NCBI GenBank assembly: GCA_964385645.1
Contig: CAYLPT010000009.1
Coordinates: forward strand, 1-45,974
DNA length: 45,974 nucleotides
Source of the DNA: CAYLPT01 sp964385645
Lineage (GTDB): Bacteria > Armatimonadota > Hebobacteria > Hebobacterales > Hebobacteraceae
Direction: 5' to 3'
The position numbers and the translations under genes are program-made. The notes beneath the pieces were generated by a model. The model was not told where the DNA came from, did not search any database, and saw only the letters and a list, made by a program, of their open reading frames with translations. This document shows positions 7,226 to 15,362 of the stretch, piece after piece; the stretch's first letter is position 1; every line of letters starts with the position of its first letter.

Positions 7226-8802
7226 CCACCACCTCGACCGGCGGCGACGGCGAGCGAGCGCGCCCTGCGGCGACCGCCCCGCGGGCGGTGCGGGCGCCGC
7301 TCTATCGGCCCCCCGAGTTCCGCTGGGAGCACGACCCCGAGCGCTGCGCGCGCTGCAAGCGCTGCCTCCAGCAGTGCGGGTTCAGGGCCATCTCCTGGCA
7401 GGACGGGCCGGTGGCCGACCCCGCGCTGTGCGTGGGCTGCCACCGCTGTGAGGCCTTCTGCCCCCAGCAGGCGATCACCATCCGGCCCAACCCCCAGTAC
7501 CTGCGGCCCCATTCGCTGTGGTCCGAGGCGCATCGGCGCAACCTGTGGCTCCAGGCCGAGACGGGCGGCGTGCTGCTCACCGGGATGGGAAACGACCTCC
7601 CCTACCCCATCCTCTGGGATCACCTGCTGCTCGACGCCTGCCAGGTCACCAACCCCTCGATTGATCCTTTGCGGGAGCCGATGGAGCTCCGCACCCACCT
7701 CGGGGCGGCGCCGGACCGGCTGGAGGTCGCCTGGGAGGGAGGGCGGCCGGAGCTGCGCACGGAGATGCCGCCCGTCCTCGAGCTCGAGACGCCGATCGTG
7801 TTCGCCGCGATGTCCTATGGCTCCATCAGCCTGCACGCGCAGAAGGCGCTGGCGATGGCGGCCGAGGAGTGTGGGATCCTCTGGAACACCGGGGAGGGCG
7901 GCCTCCACGCCGACCTGCGCCCCTATGCCCACCGGGCTTTCGTGCAGTGCGCCTCCGGTCGCTTCGGGGTCACGCCGGAGTACCTGCAGGCGGGGGCGGC
8001 GATCGAGATCAAGATCGGCCAGGGGGCGAAGCCGGGCATCGGGGGGCACCTGCCGGGCGAGAAGGTGTCTCAGCAGGTGTCGGAGACGCGCATGATCCCC
8101 GCCGGCAGCGACGCGCTGTCGCCGGCCCCCCAGCACGACATCTACTCGATCGAGGACCTGCGCCAGCTCATCTACGCGCTCAAGGAGGCGACCGCTTACC
8201 AGAAGCCGGTGAGCGTGAAGATCGCGGCCGTGCACAATGTGGCGGCGATCGCCAGCGGGATCGTGCGCGCGGGCGCGGACATCATCTACCTGGACGGGTT
8301 CCGGGGCGGGACGGGCGCGGCGCCCACGGTGATCCGCGACCACCTGGGCATCCCCATCGAGATCGCGGTGGCGGTAGTTGACCAGCAGCTCCGGGAGGAG
8401 GGAATCCGCCAACGCGCCTCGATCATCGCCGCGGGGGGCATCCGCTCGAGCGCGGACGCGGCGAAGGCGATCGCGCTGGGTGCGGACGCGGTGGCGATCG
8501 GCACCGGCGCGCTGCTGGCGCTGGGCTGCACGCTCTGCCAGAAGTGCTACACGGGCCGCTGCTCCTGGGGGATCGCCACCCAGGACCCCGCCCTCACGCG
8601 GCGCCTCGACCCCTACCTGGGCTCGCTGCGGCTGGCGAACCTGATCCGCGCCTGGAGCGCGGAGCTGGAGGAGATCCTGGGCGCAATGGGCCTCAACGCC
8701 ATCGAGAGCCTCCGCGGCAGCCGGGAGCGGCTCCGCGGCCTGGGGCTGGACCGGGCGACACTGGACATCCTGGGCGTCAAGCCCGCGGGGGTGGGAGCAT
8801 GA
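7222..8802 (+). CDS. gltB2: Glutamate synthase subunit 2, ferredoxin plus FMN-binding synthase domain
   Basis: 526 residues. The N terminus has two [4Fe-4S] ferredoxin motifs: Cys42/45/48/52 and Cys70/73/76/80. The rest is the FMN-binding barrel that converts 2-oxoglutarate and ammonia to glutamate. It shows AAMSYGSIS, NTGEGG, SGRFGV, IKIGQGAKPGIGGHLPG, DGFRGGTGAAP and AAGGIRSSADAAKAIALGADAV. The C-terminal cysteine group GCTLCQKCYTGRC then GIATQ (about 435-455) is the expected [3Fe-4S] site. The start is GTG 7222, overlapping the gltB1 stop as GTGA; longer upstream starts would run through the end of gltB1. The extra ferredoxin domain, absent from plant and cyanobacterial GltS, suggests electron input through iron-sulfur clusters. 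Confidence 0.92.
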   Translation: MTTTSTGGDGERARPAATAPRAVRAPLYRPPEFRWEHDPERCARCKRCLQQCGFRAISWQDGPVADPALCVGCHRCEAFCPQQAITIRPNPQYLRPHSLWSEAHRRNLWLQAETGGVLLTGMGNDLPYPILWDHLLLDACQVTNPSIDPLREPMELRTHLGAAPDRLEVAWEGGRPELRTEMPPVLELETPIVFAAMSYGSISLHAQKALAMAAEECGILWNTGEGGLHADLRPYAHRAFVQCASGRFGVTPEYLQAGAAIEIKIGQGAKPGIGGHLPGEKVSQQVSETRMIPAGSDALSPAPQHDIYSIEDLRQLIYALKEATAYQKPVSVKIAAVHNVAAIASGIVRAGADIIYLDGFRGGTGAAPTVIRDHLGIPIEIAVAVVDQQLREEGIRQRASIIAAGGIRSSADAAKAIALGADAVAIGTGALLALGCTLCQKCYTGRCSWGIATQDPALTRRLDPYLGSLRLANLIRAWSAELEEILGAMGLNAIESLRGSRERLRGLGLDRATLDILGVKPAGVGA

Positions 8803-9548
8803 GCGAGCCATACCGCCTGGACGCCAGGGGCCTGCACTACCGGGAGCTCAACCGCCGCGTCCGGGAGGCGGTCGCCCGGGGCGAGACGCGCTTCGAGCTG
8901 CGCAACGTCAACGGCCAGCGCTACCTCGCCGACGGGCTCACCGGGTCGCTGGAGTTCGATATCTACGGTGTGCCGGGCAACGACCTGGGGGCCTTCATGA
9001 GCGGGCCCACCATCCGGGTGCACGGGAACGCGCAGGACGCGGTGGCCAACACCATGGACGCCGGCCGCATCATCGTCCACGGGCACGCGGGCGATGTGTT
9101 GGGCTACGGGATGCGGGGCGGGGAGCTGTTCGTGAGGGGCGATGTGGGCTACCGGGTGGGGATCCACATGAAGGCCTTCCGGGACCGGCTCCCCGTTATC
9201 GTCGTCGGCGGGGTGGCGGGGGACTTCCTCGCCGAGTACATGGCTGGGGGCCTGATCGTCGTGCTCGGGCTCGAGCCGCGCTCGCGGCCGGAGCTGGTGG
9301 GCGACTGGTGCGCGACGGGCATGCACGGGGGCGAGGTCTTCCTGCGGGGCGAGGTGGACCCGCGGCGGGTGGCCGGCCAGTTCGCCCTTGCCGCCCCGGC
9401 CGGCCCCGAGGATATGGAGAGGCTGCGGCCCCACCTGGAGGCCTTCGCCCAGGCCTTCTCCCTCGACCCGGAGGGGCTCACCGAGGCGCGCTTCACCCGT
9501 ATCGCGCCCCTCTCCCACCGGCCCTATGGGGCGAAGTACGCCGCTTAG
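8799..9548 (+). CDS. gltB3: Glutamate synthase subunit 3, GXGXG (alpha subunit C-terminal) domain
   Basis: 249 residues matching the right-handed beta-helix that closes the large glutamate synthase subunit. The regular glycine repeat is clear: VPGNDLGAFMSG, VHGNAQDAVANTMDAG, VHGHAGDVLGYGMRGG, VRGDVGYRVGIHM, and GGVAGDFLAEYMAGG. This domain is structural and holds the glutaminase and synthase parts together. It overlaps gltB2 by 4 nt (ATGA) and ends the operon. No gene for the NADPH/FAD beta subunit (GltD) follows; the next gene has its own promoter and encodes an unrelated lipoprotein. Confidence 0.88.
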   Translation: MSEPYRLDARGLHYRELNRRVREAVARGETRFELRNVNGQRYLADGLTGSLEFDIYGVPGNDLGAFMSGPTIRVHGNAQDAVANTMDAGRIIVHGHAGDVLGYGMRGGELFVRGDVGYRVGIHMKAFRDRLPVIVVGGVAGDFLAEYMAGGLIVVLGLEPRSRPELVGDWCATGMHGGEVFLRGEVDPRRVAGQFALAAPAGPEDMERLRPHLEAFAQAFSLDPEGLTEARFTRIAPLSHRPYGAKYAA

Positions 9549-9570
9549 GCCCCTCGGGGCGGGCCGGGCA

Positions 9571-9599
9571 TTGCGGGCCGGCGGGTTCTGTGCTAACAT
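9571..9599 (+). promoter_or_regulatory. Sigma70-type promoter for the lipoprotein gene
   Basis: TTGCGG (9571-9576), 17-nt spacer, TAACAT (9594-9599), just after the end of the glt operon. The predicted start is near 9606, about 40 nt before the TTG start codon at 9645. Confidence 0.6.
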
Positions 9600-9644
9600 G
9601 ACGCCGAAATCCTGACCCGGCTCAGGCTCGGGAGGTGGGGGTTC

Positions 9645-10367
9645 TTGGCTGGGCGCCGGCGGTGGACGGCGGGGCTCCGGTGCTCCGGGCAGGCGGCCCT
9701 GGCTCTGGCGGGCCTCCTGCTGAGCGTCATCGTGTTGGCTGGCGGGGGGTGCGGCGAGCGCGTCGAGGTTCACCCGGCCCTCCGCGTGAGCGAGCAAGAC
9801 CTCAAGCGCGCGAGGGAGGAGGGCGAGCGGATCGCGCGCTGCCGGGGCGACCCGTATCAGGTGTTCCGGTCGGGCGCCCAGGCCGTTCACCTGCGCGTCT
9901 CCTCGGATGTCATCCTCCGCGAGGCGGGCATCTGCTGGCCTGCGGAGGAGATCGCCTTCCGCGTTGCCCAGATCAACGAGGTCAGCGCGGCCGGGGTTCA
10001 GCGGGCGGCGCGGGAGGCGCTGAGGACCTCGCAGCGGCAGATCCGCTTCTGGGCCGTCGTCCAGGTCCCCAAGAGCCGCGACCCGGCCGAGCTGCAGTTC
10101 GCGATGAGGACCAGCGCGGGGGTGGAGTACCCCCCGCTGCCGGTGGAGGCCCCGGTCTACCTGCGGGACATCAGCTCGGCCCTCGACCCGGGCATGCCGC
10201 CCTCCGCGCTATACAGCTGCATGGTCCGCTTCCCCATCCGGGGGGCCCCCGGCTACCCGCCCATCGGCCCCGGGGTCTCGTCGCTGACGCTGGTGGTGCG
10301 GGACGCCACCGCGGAGACCACAGTGAGCTTCCCCCTCCGCGCGCCCGCGACGCCGTGGGGCAGGTGA
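9645..10367 (+). CDS. Putative exported lipoprotein, unknown function
   Basis: 240 residues. The start is probably TTG 9645, with GGAGGT 8 nt upstream; no ATG fits. Basic residues precede a hydrophobic run (about 17-32) ending in LAGGGC with Cys36, an acceptable but not ideal lipobox. The mature part has no motif I recognise. It includes an LKRAREEGERIARCRGDP helix and a beta-rich C-terminal half (TLVVRDATAETTVSFPLR) that could be an Ig-like or transthyretin-like fold. The gene stands alone between the glt operon and the HMGL-family gene. Confidence 0.6.
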   Translation: MAGRRRWTAGLRCSGQAALALAGLLLSVIVLAGGGCGERVEVHPALRVSEQDLKRAREEGERIARCRGDPYQVFRSGAQAVHLRVSSDVILREAGICWPAEEIAFRVAQINEVSAAGVQRAAREALRTSQRQIRFWAVVQVPKSRDPAELQFAMRTSAGVEYPPLPVEAPVYLRDISSALDPGMPPSALYSCMVRFPIRGAPGYPPIGPGVSSLTLVVRDATAETTVSFPLRAPATPWGR

Positions 10368-10474
10368 GCGAGGGGGAGGCCGGGGGACCACCGCGCGCGT
10401 CGCGCGTCTGGACACGCGGCGCCGGATTGGGGTAACCTATGGACGATCTCTCTTCCCCGAACGGAGGCCAGCGG

Positions 10475-11857
10475 ATGATCACGTTCAACCGCCGGAGGAA
10501 TACCCTGGAGCAGGAGACGTACCATTACGAGCTGCAGGACGTGGAGAAGCCGAACCTGTTCCGGGAGATCTTCCCCTATCACCAGCCGCCGAAGGTGCCC
10601 TTCAACCACCGGCTGGTGCCGATGGACCCGCCGGACGAGATCTGGATCACGGATACGACCTTCCGGGACGGCCAGCAGGCGCGGCCGCCCTTCACGCCCA
10701 AGCAGATCGTGGACCTCTACACGATGCTGCACCGGCTGGGAGGGCCCAGCGGCGTGATCCGCTCGTGTGAGTTCTTCCTCTACTCGGAGGCCCACAAGAA
10801 GGCGGTCTCGGCCTGCCTGGAGCAGGGATTCCGCTACCCGCAGATCACGGGCTGGATCAGGGCGCACAAGGAGGACTTCAAGCTGGTGCGCCAGATGGGG
10901 CTGTGGGAGACGGGGATCCTGACCTCGGTGTCGGACTACCACATCTTCCTGAAGCTGAAGAAGAACCGGCGGCAGGCGCTGGAGATGTACCTGGACATCG
11001 TCCGCGCGGCGCTGGAGGCCGGTGTGGTGCCGCGGTGCCATCTGGAGGACATCACCCGGGCCGATTTCTACGGCTTCGTGGTGCCCTTCGTCCAGGAGCT
11101 GATGCGTCTGGCGCGGGAGGCGAACATGCCCGTGAAGGTGAGGGCCTGCGACACCCTCGGCTATGGGATCACCTACCCGGGGGCCTCCATGCCTCGCAGC
11201 GTCAAGGGGATCATCTACGGGCTGGTCCACCACGCGGGGGTGCCCAGCGAGTGGCTGGAGTGGCACGGGCACAACGACTTCTACCGGGCGGTGGACAACG
11301 CCGCCACCGCCTGGCTGTACGGCTGCGCGGGCGCTAACGGAACCCTGCTGGGCATCGGTGAGCGCACGGGCAACACGCCCATCGAGGCCCTGGTGTTCGA
11401 GTACATCGGCCTGCGGGGCACGGACAACGGCATGCAGCCCCAGGTGATCACCGAGATCGCCCAGTACTTCGAGCGAGAGCTCGGCCACCAGATCCCCCCC
11501 AATCAGCCCTTCGTCGGCAAGGACTTCAACGTCACCCGCGCCGGCATCCACGCCGACGGGCTGATGAAGGATGAGGAGATCTACAACATCTTCGACACCG
11601 ACGCCATCCTCAACCGGCCCGCCGGCGTCGCCATCACCGACACCTCCGGCAGCGCCGGAGTAGCCCACTGGATCAACGTCCACTACCAGCTCGAGGCCGA
11701 GGAGCGCATCGAGAAGTCCCATCCCGCCGTGGAGGCGATCCTGAAGTGGATCGGGGCCGAGTACGAGGGGGGCCGCACGACCCCGATCTCCGACGAGGAG
11801 ATGGAGGAGCTCGTCCGCCAGCACCTGCCGAAGATCGCCGACCGGGGGGCGCCGTGA
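10475..11857 (+). CDS. HMGL-like acyltransferase; isopropylmalate/homocitrate synthase family, candidate Re-citrate synthase
   Basis: 460 residues of the DRE-TIM metallolyase family, which condenses acetyl-CoA with a 2-oxo acid. ITDTTFRDGQQA (58-69) holds metal-binding Asp60 and the Arg64-Asp65 pair; HGHND (264-268) supplies metal histidines; GANGTLLGIGERTGN is the family signature. The regulatory domain of LeuA is absent. The segments GVIRSCEFFLYS, ITGWIRA, ETGILTSVSDYHIFLKL and PRCHLEDITRADFYGF resemble what I recall of clostridial Re-citrate synthases rather than true LeuA or NifV, but I cannot search to confirm. ATG 10475 has GGAGG 7 nt upstream; an in-frame ATG at 10439 lies too close to a TAACCT box (10433-10438) that may be its promoter. 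No leucine genes are nearby. Confidence 0.75.
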   Translation: MITFNRRRNTLEQETYHYELQDVEKPNLFREIFPYHQPPKVPFNHRLVPMDPPDEIWITDTTFRDGQQARPPFTPKQIVDLYTMLHRLGGPSGVIRSCEFFLYSEAHKKAVSACLEQGFRYPQITGWIRAHKEDFKLVRQMGLWETGILTSVSDYHIFLKLKKNRRQALEMYLDIVRAALEAGVVPRCHLEDITRADFYGFVVPFVQELMRLAREANMPVKVRACDTLGYGITYPGASMPRSVKGIIYGLVHHAGVPSEWLEWHGHNDFYRAVDNAATAWLYGCAGANGTLLGIGERTGNTPIEALVFEYIGLRGTDNGMQPQVITEIAQYFERELGHQIPPNQPFVGKDFNVTRAGIHADGLMKDEEIYNIFDTDAILNRPAGVAITDTSGSAGVAHWINVHYQLEAEERIEKSHPAVEAILKWIGAEYEGGRTTPISDEEMEELVRQHLPKIADRGAP

Positions 11858-12357
11858 TGACCGCGGCGCGGCGTCGAGGCGCTCTCCCCGGGAGCGTGAG
11901 GATGCAGGGCAGGCTACATCCGGCCACCGTGGTGCTGGCGCTGGCGGTCATCGGGCTGGCCGCCTTCCTCATCTCGGCGCGGGACCTGGGCTCGCCGCCG
12001 CGGGGGCCGGTGGTGGCCCGCGGCGGGCTCCCGCCGCCCGTGCACGAGCCCGCGCTGGGGATCATGTGCAGCCCCAGCACAGATCCGCGCGGGATCAAGG
12101 TCATGGGCTTCCGACCGCCCCCGGAGCCCTCGCCCCTGAGGCTGCTCGGCGTCGCCATCAAGGACACCATCGTCAGCATCAACGGTGAGGTCGGCTTCTG
12201 CAACGACCTCGTGGCGGCCATCCGAGAGTCCCAGCGGGAGGGGACGCCTCTGGTCCTGGGGATCCAGCGGGGCGGCGAGCTGATCGAGCTTCGCCTGGAG
12301 CGCCTCCCGCCGCTGCCCGGGCCGCTGGGCGAGCCGCCGCGGGCGACGGATGGCTAG
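11857..12357 (+). CDS. Membrane-anchored PDZ-domain protein
   Basis: 166 residues. A single transmembrane segment (about 22-40) follows a basic N terminus. A Pro-rich linker leads to a C-terminal PDZ-like domain: VMGFRPPPEPSPLRLLGVAIKD then TIVSINGEVGFCNDLVAAIRE and a final LGIQRGGELIELRL strand. This matches the carboxylate-binding half of degP/RseP-type PDZ domains. There is no protease domain. The ATG overlaps the preceding stop by 1 nt (TGATG); a GTG three bases earlier is also in frame. Overlap with the HMGL-family gene suggests cotranscription, but a functional link is not evident. It might be a scaffold or substrate adaptor at the membrane. Confidence 0.65.
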   Translation: MTAARRRGALPGSVRMQGRLHPATVVLALAVIGLAAFLISARDLGSPPRGPVVARGGLPPPVHEPALGIMCSPSTDPRGIKVMGFRPPPEPSPLRLLGVAIKDTIVSINGEVGFCNDLVAAIRESQREGTPLVLGIQRGGELIELRLERLPPLPGPLGEPPRATDG

Positions 12358-12561
12358 CGCCGTGCCCAGCACCTGCGGCGCGCCTCTCGCAGCTTTCTCG
12401 TCGCCGTCTGCTTTCCGCCACACAAGGTTCAAACTCCTCGTGCATGCTGGATGACATCGTCGGAGCGCGCGAGGGCCCCGGGGCCCGAACCGGCGGCGCA
12501 CAACTAAGCACACGGCGGGAGCGCAGATGCAGCGAGAAGCACTAGGTCTAGGGGCGCGGCG

Positions 12562-13386
12562 ATGAACCGTGCGGCGCGAGTCTTCGCGGTCGTTCTGCTG
12601 GTCGCGGTGGTGGCGCTCGGGGCGGTGCTGCTGGCGCGTGGGCGTCGGGAGCAGGAGAGCGGCCGGGACGTGCTGGTGGTGTATGCGCCCTGCGGCATGA
12701 CCGGGCCATTGAACAGCGTCCTCCGGCTGTTTCGGGAGAGCCACCCCGAGATCCGGCTGGACGTGCTCTACGACAACGGCGTGGTGCTGATCCGCAACAT
12801 CCGCAAAGGGGGCCGGCCCGACGTCCTGCTCTCCCCGGGCGAGCTGGAGATGCGCCAGATGGTGGAGGAGGGCTACGTTGACCCTGAGAGCGTGCGCGAC
12901 TTCGCCACCCTCGAGATGGTGGTGATCGCGCCCAAATCTCTCGCGGGCGTGACCGGGCTGGCCGACCTGACCGGCCCCCGCGTGAAGCTGATCTCCATGG
13001 CCGACCCGAAGCTCAACTCCGTCGGCTACTACGGGGAGCGGGCGCTCCGCTCGCTCGGCCTCTGGGAGCCGCTTCAGTCCAAGCTTCTCCTCCGGGAGTA
13101 CTCGCTGGAGGCGGTGACGCTGGTGACTACCGGGGTGGTTGACGCGGGGATCACCTACCTGACTTGCCCCCTGGACACGGCGCCGGAGAAGGCGGAGAAG
13201 AGCGACGTGCGGGTGCTGGCCCATCTCCCTCGCGAGGCCTACGCGCCGGTGCGGCTTCAGGCGGGGGTGCTGCGGGAGGCGAAGCGGCCGGACCTGGGCC
13301 GGATGTTCATAGAGTTCATGCTCTCGGAGCAAGCCCAGCAGGCAGTGGCTACCGATGGCTTGCTCCCCGCGGAGGCGATCGAATGA
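12562..13386 (+). CDS. Membrane-anchored or exported substrate-binding-like protein (molybdate/extracellular solute-binding fold)
   Basis: 274 residues. A hydrophobic N-terminal segment (about 8-26) without a lipobox Cys acts as signal or anchor. The rest resembles ModA-type periplasmic binding proteins: DVLVVYAPCGMTGPLNSVLRLFRE at the start of lobe 1, PDVLLSPGELEMRQMVEEGYVD, ADPKLNSVGYYGERALRSLGLW, and the closing MFIEFMLSEQAQQAV. No ABC permease or ATPase is nearby, so it may not be a transporter component. It overlaps the next gene by 4 nt (ATGA) and so probably works with the thioredoxin-fold protein. The Shine-Dalgarno is weak. The 204 nt upstream contain a 14-nt GC palindrome (12473-12486) and no clear promoter. 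Confidence 0.65.
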   Translation: MNRAARVFAVVLLVAVVALGAVLLARGRREQESGRDVLVVYAPCGMTGPLNSVLRLFRESHPEIRLDVLYDNGVVLIRNIRKGGRPDVLLSPGELEMRQMVEEGYVDPESVRDFATLEMVVIAPKSLAGVTGLADLTGPRVKLISMADPKLNSVGYYGERALRSLGLWEPLQSKLLLREYSLEAVTLVTTGVVDAGITYLTCPLDTAPEKAEKSDVRVLAHLPREAYAPVRLQAGVLREAKRPDLGRMFIEFMLSEQAQQAVATDGLLPAEAIE

Positions 13387-13889
13387 GCGAGCAGAGAGGG
13401 CCCCGCTGCAAGTGGGGCAAGTGCGTCTTTGGCGGGGTGGTGCTGGTGTTGGTGGCGGTGCTGGTGGTGCAGCTCTATCTGCTGGTGCGCCCCGGCGGGT
13501 CGAGGGTCCGGCGCCCGGCCGAGGCGCAGGCGGCGATGCGGGAGGGCCCGGAGGAGATCGAGACCTTCGGCGATCCAGGGGCGCCGGTGAAGATCAGGTT
13601 CTACGCGCCCCTCGCGCTGCCGTGGCACCAGGAGACCATCGGCCTGTTGCGGGACTACGACGCGAGCCACCCGGGGCGGATCCACGTCACGCTCCTGCCC
13701 ATGGGCCTCGAGGAGGCAGATGTGGAGATGGGCCACAGCTGCGCGAAGATCCTCATCAACGGGCAGAACGAGTTCACGCTGCCGGACGGCCAGGAGGTCG
13801 TCCTCGAGAAGCAGCCCAACACCTCCATGTCCTCCTACAACAGCGAGGACGTGATCACCATCATCGAGCAGCTCGTCGCGGCCCAGTAG
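13383..13889 (+). CDS. Membrane-anchored thioredoxin-fold-like protein lacking a CXXC site
   Basis: 168 residues. Cys9 and Cys14 lie on the short N-terminal side of a transmembrane helix (about 14-36). The exported part begins ETFGDPGAPVKIRFYAPLALPWHQETIGLLRDYDASHPGR, which has the beta-alpha-beta spacing of a thioredoxin or DsbA fold, but the usual Cys-x-x-Cys position reads PLALPWH. A further Cys occurs in GHSCAKILING. The tail KQPNTSMSSYNSEDVITIIEQL would be the last strand and helix. It overlaps the binding-protein-like gene (ATGA). It is likely a non-catalytic thioredoxin fold, used for binding or assembly. Family assignment is by pattern only. Confidence 0.55.
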   Translation: MSEQRGPRCKWGKCVFGGVVLVLVAVLVVQLYLLVRPGGSRVRRPAEAQAAMREGPEEIETFGDPGAPVKIRFYAPLALPWHQETIGLLRDYDASHPGRIHVTLLPMGLEEADVEMGHSCAKILINGQNEFTLPDGQEVVLEKQPNTSMSSYNSEDVITIIEQLVAAQ

Positions 13890-13937
13890 CAGCGGCCTCC
13901 CTGGCGAGGGGGTAGGGGGCACGTCCCCGCGCGGCGG

Positions 13938-13969
13938 GGCCGGCGGCCCGGAGAGGCCCGCCGCCGGCC
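13938..13969 (+). terminator. Hairpin after the thioredoxin-like gene
   Basis: A 10-bp GC-only stem (13938-13947 with 13960-13969), 49 nt past the stop and upstream of the next promoter. It is well placed to end the preceding transcript but has no U tract. Confidence 0.4.
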
Positions 13970-14008
13970 GGCAGGAGACCGGCCTCGGAGGTCGTAGAAC
14001 CCACCTGG

Positions 14009-14037
14009 TTGACCCCCGGCCGGTCGGGGGCTATAAT
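14009..14037 (+). promoter_or_regulatory. Strong sigma70-type promoter for the NHL lipoprotein gene
   Basis: TTGACC (14009-14014), 17-nt spacer, perfect TATAAT (14032-14037). This is the best promoter match in the window. Transcription should start near 14044, about 34 nt before the ATG. Confidence 0.85.
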
Positions 14038-14077
14038 CCCACACTCACGCCCGCTGCACATGGCAGGAGGTGCCCAG

Positions 14078-15040
14078 ATGGCCGCTGCCCACAGAGCAAT
14101 CGCCGTTGGGGTCGCGTTCGCCGTGTTGGCCGCGCTCGGCGTCGGCTGCGGCCGCCGGGCAGAGCCAGCGCCCGGCTTCGTGAGCCAGTGGTCGGAGGGC
14201 GGCCCGCGCATTGGCGCGCTGGACCGGCCCGAGGGCCTGGGGGTGGACCCCGATGGGGCGCTGATCATCGCCGACACCTGGAACGACCGCATCGTCCGCT
14301 GCGACACCGAGGGCCACCCCATCGGCGCCTTCGGCGAGTTCGGGCAGGAGCCGGGCCAGCTCAAGTCGCCCCGGTCGGTCGCGGCCGACGCGGCGGGCAA
14401 TATCTACGTGGTGGACTGCTGGAACCACCGGGTTCAGAAGTTCTCGCCCACGGGGCGCTTCCTGCTGGAGTTCGGCGGCAAGGGCGGGCCGTGGGGCTAC
14501 GACGAGGCAGAGGGCAAGTTCAACTTCCCCTACGGGGTCGCGGTGGACTCGGAGGGTTACATCTACGTCTCGGACCTGAACAACAACCGGATCCAGAAGT
14601 TCAGTCCGCGGGGCGAGTTCGTGATGATGTGGGGCACCGGCGGCCGCCAGGACGGGCAGTTCAGCCGGCCGGCCGGCCTCGCCATAGACAGCCGGGACCG
14701 CCTCTACGTGGCCGACCTGGGCAACGACCGCATCCAGCGCTTCACCAGCGAGGGGCGCTTCGACCGCAAGTGGGGCCGGACGGGCACCCGGCCGGGTGAG
14801 TTCGACCGCCCCTACGATGTCCACGTGGATGCTGACGACAACGTCTACGTGGCCGACTTCGGCAACCACCGCATCCAGAAGTTCGGCCCCCGGGGCGAGC
14901 TGCTTTACATCTTCGGCGAGCGAGGCTCTGGCGACGGGCAGCTCAACTGCCCGATCAGCGTGGCGGTGGGCGGGGACCGCTCGATCTACGTGCTCGACTG
15001 GGGCAACAATCGCATCAAGAGGCTCGCGCCGGCCTCCTGA
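14078..15040 (+). CDS. NHL-repeat beta-propeller lipoprotein
   Basis: 320 residues. The start ATG 14078 has GGAGG 7 nt upstream; longer starts would place the codon inside the promoter. A signal peptide ends with Cys24 (AALGVGC), a plausible lipobox. Six NHL repeats follow, each of the form P-x-G-V-A-V-D-x-x-G-x-I-Y-V-x-D-x-x-N-x-R-I-Q-K-F, for example PYGVAVDSEGYIYVSD and PAGLAIDSRDRLYVAD. Six blades make a complete propeller. Such proteins bind peptides, polysaccharides or partner proteins at the cell surface; no catalytic residues are apparent. A small membrane ORF begins 13 nt downstream. Confidence 0.85.
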   Translation: MAAAHRAIAVGVAFAVLAALGVGCGRRAEPAPGFVSQWSEGGPRIGALDRPEGLGVDPDGALIIADTWNDRIVRCDTEGHPIGAFGEFGQEPGQLKSPRSVAADAAGNIYVVDCWNHRVQKFSPTGRFLLEFGGKGGPWGYDEAEGKFNFPYGVAVDSEGYIYVSDLNNNRIQKFSPRGEFVMMWGTGGRQDGQFSRPAGLAIDSRDRLYVADLGNDRIQRFTSEGRFDRKWGRTGTRPGEFDRPYDVHVDADDNVYVADFGNHRIQKFGPRGELLYIFGERGSGDGQLNCPISVAVGGDRSIYVLDWGNNRIKRLAPAS

Positions 15041-15053
15041 GCGGCGCCCCGCC

Positions 15054-15362
15054 GTGCTGCCCTCGGAGAAGGCCGAGCTCTGGTTCCGACGGCTGGGCTA
15101 CGCGATCCTGGCGCTGATGGCGCTCGCCATCTTGGTCTGGCTGGTCAGCTTCGTCGGCCGGATCATCGGGCGGGCCCTCCACCAACGCTACCATCCGGCC
15201 GAGTCGAGCACCGTCTACCCCGCGTACGCCTCCCCCACCGGGGCCTCCACCCGGGCCACGATCCGGGCCAGGACGGCCCGCGCGTCCCGCCCCGCGAGGC
15301 GGGCCTCCGGGGTCAGGATGAGCCGGTGCCCGAGCGTCGGCTCCACCATCGTCTTGGCATGA
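15054..15362 (+). CDS. Possible small single-pass membrane protein overlapping moxR
   Basis: An open frame of 102 codons from GTG 15054, 13 nt after the NHL gene. It begins with a charged amphipathic segment (LPSEKAELWFRRLGY) and then one clear transmembrane helix (about 15-38, AILALMALAILVWLVSFVG), followed by a basic stretch, all in non-overlapping sequence. The last half is antisense to the convergent moxR gene and is Arg/Ala/Ser-rich, as expected for a shadow of GC-rich coding sequence. No good Shine-Dalgarno is visible, so translation would depend on coupling to the NHL gene. It is either a genuine small anchor for the propeller or a chance frame. Confidence 0.4.
   Translation: MLPSEKAELWFRRLGYAILALMALAILVWLVSFVGRIIGRALHQRYHPAESSTVYPAYASPTGASTRATIRARTARASRPARRASGVRMSRCPSVGSTIVLA

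Noticed and set aside
12358..12561. Non-coding RNA in the 204-nt gap
   Set aside because: Only a 14-nt GC palindrome is visible; there is no clear promoter-terminator pair or recognisable RNA fold.
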